DNA from: an uncultured Clostridia bacterium
Lineage (GTDB): Bacteria > Bacillota > Clostridia > Christensenellales > Borkfalkiaceae
NCBI GenBank assembly: GCA_947177975.1
Contig: CAMWWH010000003.1
Coordinates: 1-43,294, forward strand
DNA length: 43,294 nucleotides
Reading direction: 5' to 3'
Made by a program: the position numbers and the translations under genes
The notes under the pieces: generated by a model
The model's database searches: none
The model's input: only the letters and a program-made list of their open reading frames with translations
What the model was told of the DNA's origin: nothing
In this document: positions 40,952 through 43,294 of the stretch, in pieces
How the letters are laid out: the number at the start of each line of letters is the position of its first letter
How positions within the stretch are numbered: position 1 is the first letter of the stretch

Positions 40952-42667
40952 ATGGTAAATTTAAAGATTAACGGCATAGCGGTAAGCGTGCCCGAAGGTT
41001 CGACTATTTTAGAGGCGGCAAAGCTCGCCAACGTGCGTATCCCCACCCTCTGCTATTTAAAGGAAACCCAGTGCATCGGTTCCTGCCGTATGTGCCTCGT
41101 TGAGGCTACGGGCGCAAGAGGTCTGGTTGCCGCGTGCGTATATCCCGTTGCCGAGGGTATGGAAGTAAGGACTAATACCCCCAAGGTAAGAAAGTCGAGA
41201 AAAACTACGCTCGAACTCATTCTGTCCACGCATAAGAAAAAGTGCTTATCCTGCGTGCGCTCCATGAACTGCGAGTTGCAGAAGCTCGCTTTGGAGTACA
41301 ACGCCGAAGAGGACAAGTTCGGCACCGACCACGACATTAAGCCCATCGACGACCTTTCGCCGTCGGTTGTTAGGGACAATTCCAAGTGTATTATGTGCAC
41401 CCGCTGCGTTGCGGCTTGCGAAAAGCAGACCATAGGCGCAATCGGTCCCAAGAAAAGAGGTTATGCAAAGACTATCGGCTCGCCGTTCGACGTTTCGCTG
41501 GCACATACTCCCTGCGTAAACTGCGGACAGTGTGTAGTTGCCTGCCCCGTAGGCGCGCTGTATGAAAAGAGCTCGGTTGCCGACGTATGGGGCGCAATCG
41601 TAGACCCCAACAAGAAGGTCGTGTTCTTCACCGCGCCTTCCGTAAGGGCAACCTTGGGCGAGGCTTTCGGTCTGCCCGTAGGCACCAACGTCGAGGGCAA
41701 GATGGTCACGGCTATAAAGCAGCTCGGCGACGTAGAGTGCTTCAATATGGACACCACCGCCGACCTCACGATTATGGAAGAGGCTAACGAGCTTTTGGCA
41801 AGACTTAAAAACGGCGGCACGACGCCCATGTTCACGAGCTGCTGCCCCGGCTGGATTAAATTCTGCGAGCATTACTATCCCGAATTTTTACCCAACCTTT
41901 CAACCTGCAAATCGCCGCAGGAAATGTTCTCGGCACTGCTTAAAACGTATTACTGCCAGAAGAACGGCATAGACCCCAAGAACCTGTACGTCGTATCGGT
42001 TATCCCCTGCACGGCGAAGAAGTTCGAGGTCACGAGGGAGGAGCTGGGCAATTACACCGACAGCGCAATCACCACGCGCGAGCTTGCCAAGATGATTAAG
42101 GAAGCGGGCATCGACTTTGCCAACCTTTCCGACTCTCCTTACGACGATCCGTTCGGCTTAGCTTCGGGCGCGGGCGCAATCTTCGGCGCAACCGGCGGCG
42201 TTATGGAAGCGGCGCTCAGAACGGCGGCTAAGGCTCTCGGCGATAAGGACGAACCCATCGTGTTCAACGAGGTGCGCGGAACTGCCGGCTTGAAGGAAGC
42301 GGAGTTCACTCTCGGCGGAGTTAAGGTCAGCGTTGCGATTGCAAACGGACTTGCAAACGCTCGTAAGATTATCGAGAGCATAAAGAGCGGCGAAAAGAAC
42401 TACACGTTCGTAGAAGTTATGGCTTGCCCCGGCGGCTGTATCAACGGCGGCGGACAGCCCTACGTTCACGACGAAGTGCGCAACTCGGTCGACCTTAAAA
42501 CTCTGAGGGCGCAGGCTCTGTACGATTACGATAACGACAGCAAGGTACGCTGCTCGCACGACAACGCGACGGTAACCGCGCTGTACAAGGAGTTCTTCGG
42601 CGAACCCAACAGCCACAAGGCTCACGAGTTATTGCATACGACCTACGTTGCAAGACCCAAGTACTAA
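40952..42667 (+). CDS. hydA: [FeFe]-hydrogenase catalytic subunit (HydA)
   Basis: A 571-residue hydrogenase that produces or oxidises H2. It has an N-terminal plant-type [2Fe-2S] domain (CYLKETQCIGSCRMC), a His-ligated cluster (HKKKCLSCVRSMNC), and two [4Fe-4S] motifs (CIMCTRCVAAC, CVNCGQCVVACP). H-cluster motifs: TSCCPGW near 294, IPCTAKKFE near 351 and EVMACPGGCINGGGQP near 488. The second motif usually reads MPC; here Met is Ile. The C-terminal HKAHELLHTTY is typical. The operon with hydC and hydB indicates the group A3-type NAD-linked, probably bifurcating, enzyme. Confidence 0.97.
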   Translation: MVNLKINGIAVSVPEGSTILEAAKLANVRIPTLCYLKETQCIGSCRMCLVEATGARGLVAACVYPVAEGMEVRTNTPKVRKSRKTTLELILSTHKKKCLSCVRSMNCELQKLALEYNAEEDKFGTDHDIKPIDDLSPSVVRDNSKCIMCTRCVAACEKQTIGAIGPKKRGYAKTIGSPFDVSLAHTPCVNCGQCVVACPVGALYEKSSVADVWGAIVDPNKKVVFFTAPSVRATLGEAFGLPVGTNVEGKMVTAIKQLGDVECFNMDTTADLTIMEEANELLARLKNGGTTPMFTSCCPGWIKFCEHYYPEFLPNLSTCKSPQEMFSALLKTYYCQKNGIDPKNLYVVSVIPCTAKKFEVTREELGNYTDSAITTRELAKMIKEAGIDFANLSDSPYDDPFGLASGAGAIFGATGGVMEAALRTAAKALGDKDEPIVFNEVRGTAGLKEAEFTLGGVKVSVAIANGLANARKIIESIKSGEKNYTFVEVMACPGGCINGGGQPYVHDEVRNSVDLKTLRAQALYDYDNDSKVRCSHDNATVTALYKEFFGEPNSHKAHELLHTTYVARPKY

Positions 42668-42680
42668 GAATAAAAACGAA

Positions 42681-42715
42681 AAGCGCCGTGGTGATTTCAC
42701 CGCGGCGCTTTTTAT
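42681..42715. terminator. Terminator after hydA
   Basis: AAGCGCCGTGGTGA pairs with TCACCGCGGCGCTT (one wobble) and runs into TTTATTATT. It also lies at the stop of the converging small gene, so it is probably bidirectional. Confidence 0.92.
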
Positions 42716-42999
42716 TATTCTTCGTTTTCAAGAATTTCAAGTATCTGTGTAAGCTTTTTTCGCATATCGGATATTTCTTTACGAATACTCACGTTTCGTT
42801 CAAAGGTATTGTCCTCGCATTGTTCCCGAAAGTCGCAGTGCTTGGCAGTGGGGGAAATACTTCGTGTATTGCGCTTAGTTATCTCGTGATGCATACAGTG
42901 CCCGATAAGCGTTTTAAAACGCATTTTTCTTTTTGTGTATAAAGCCTGATAGTATTTGCAGTTTTTACAGATATCGTTTGAAGTTAATACTAATCCCAT
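42715..42999 (-). CDS. Small Cys-rich protein, divergent from XRE repressor
   Basis: A 94-residue protein from ATG 42999. GGTGAG is the SD, and the ORF-track start at 43044 would lie within the promoter -35. Cys at about 11, 14, 35, 55 and 61, with neighbouring His, suggest a zinc site (CKNC ... GHCMHH ... KHCDF). The end (ISDMRKKLTQILEILENEE) looks like a coiled coil. I do not recognise the family. Its promoter (TTGACA-17-TATTAT) contains a palindrome likely bound by the adjacent repressor. Confidence 0.7.
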   Translation of the reverse strand: MGLVLTSNDICKNCKYYQALYTKRKMRFKTLIGHCMHHEITKRNTRSISPTAKHCDFREQCEDNTFERNVSIRKEISDMRKKLTQILEILENEE

Positions 43000-43015
43000 T
43001 GTGCTCACCAAAAAG

Positions 43016-43071
43016 ATAATACTACTAAATTTTAGTATTGTCAACTAATTTTTAGTAGTTCCTGATATTAT
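43016..43071. promoter_or_regulatory. Divergent promoters and palindromic operators
   Basis: Minus strand: TTGACA (43044-43039), 17-base spacer, TATTAT (43021-43016). Plus strand: extended -10 TGATATTAT ending at 43071, six bases before the XRE ATG. Palindrome TACTAAA-T-TTTAGTA (43023-43037) fills the minus-strand spacer. ACTAA-TTT-TTAGT (43044-43056) overlaps the plus-strand -35 region. This resembles a phage-type regulatory switch. Confidence 0.75.
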
Positions 43072-43077
43072 TAAGAT

Positions 43078-43284
43078 ATGAAATACGAAATAAAATATAG
43101 GATAAAAGAACTTAGGAAAGAGAAGGGGCTAACGCAAAAACAACTTGCGGTTTTAATGAATAAATCGGAAACGGGTTTGGCGAGTTGGGAACAAGGTTTA
43201 TCCGAACCAAATGTAAACGATTTGCGGCTACTGTGCCAAATATTCGAAGTTTCGGCAGATTATTTGTTGGGTTTAACCGATTAA
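43078..43284 (+). CDS. Small XRE-family repressor
   Basis: A 68-residue protein that is nearly all helix-turn-helix (KGLTQKQLAVLMNKSETGLASWEQG), ending with the typical LLCQIFEVSADYLLGLTD. It has no sensor domain. There is no SD and the -10 box ends 6 bases before the ATG, so the message is probably leaderless. It is A+T-rich relative to the hydrogenase genes, as is its divergent partner, which suggests an accessory or prophage-derived module. More of it may lie past the window end. Confidence 0.88.
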   Translation: MKYEIKYRIKELRKEKGLTQKQLAVLMNKSETGLASWEQGLSEPNVNDLRLLCQIFEVSADYLLGLTD

Positions 43285-43294
43285 ATTAAATAGC

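Noticed and set aside
1-43294. CRISPR arrays, tRNA or rRNA genes, insertion sequences
   Set aside because: No regularly spaced repeats, cloverleaf sequences, transposases or terminal inverted repeats were seen on either strand.

Overview
This window is a single chromosome segment from an anaerobic, fermentative member of the Firmicutes, probably class Clostridia. Evidence for this includes an oxygen-sensitive class III ribonucleotide reductase (nrdD/nrdG), a HydABC-type trimeric [FeFe]-hydrogenase, an HslV with the Bacillus-style N-terminal extension, MocR and XRE regulators typical of Gram-positives, and strong GGAGG-type ribosome binding sites. G+C is moderate and codons are rich in gcg, cgc and gac. 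I would guess a gut lineage of the Christensenellales type, but the sequence cannot settle that. No rRNA, tRNA, CRISPR array, transposase or clear prophage was seen.

Layout. (1) 1-8481: housekeeping genes in the order rplS end, yifB/comM-like ATPase, dprA, topA, trmFO, hslV, hslU, most of them touching or overlapping. (2) 8471-11393: three Sel1-repeat genes and a membrane protein directly behind hslU. The third Sel1 gene is bracketed by a perfect 55-bp direct repeat and looks like an inserted or swapped unit. (3) 11390-15663: hisS, trxA, a small membrane protein, the tsaE-tsaB-rimI set (t6A and N-acetylation), and an alpha/beta hydrolase that seems to start on ATT. (4) 15664-20494: a hairpin-rich leader, a membrane-anchored Mur ligase, ddl, NADP-isocitrate dehydrogenase, and a membrane protein. 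(5) 20536-24052: rtcB and a divergent pyridoxamine kinase/MocR pair with a clear operator candidate. (6) 24100-27018: two membrane-tethered XRE regulators flanking a small HNH protein. (7) 27019-31266: NrdR-type boxes, nrdD, a membrane PH-like protein, nrdG and dut, which together supply dNTPs under anaerobiosis. (8) 31287-38372: zinc-ribbon membrane protein, ROK kinase, a short NSS transporter, and a heterodimeric ABC exporter. (9) 38373-42717: hydrogenase operon hydC-hydB-hydA with its terminator. (10) 42715-43284: a small divergent switch with an XRE repressor, palindromic operators and a Cys-rich partner.

Two themes run through the non-coding DNA. First, several genes have a near-consensus -10 box only about 5-12 nt before the ATG and no Shine-Dalgarno, implying leaderless or near-leaderless mRNAs (tsaE, the NSS transporter, the first ABC gene, the last XRE gene). 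In two of these, the -10 box lies in the loop of a strong inverted repeat whose 3' arm contains the start codon. Second, the leader before the Mur ligase gene contains several consecutive hairpins with a possible loop-arm interaction and resembles a structured regulatory RNA.

All calls come from reading the sequence and the supplied ORF translations. No database search was run.
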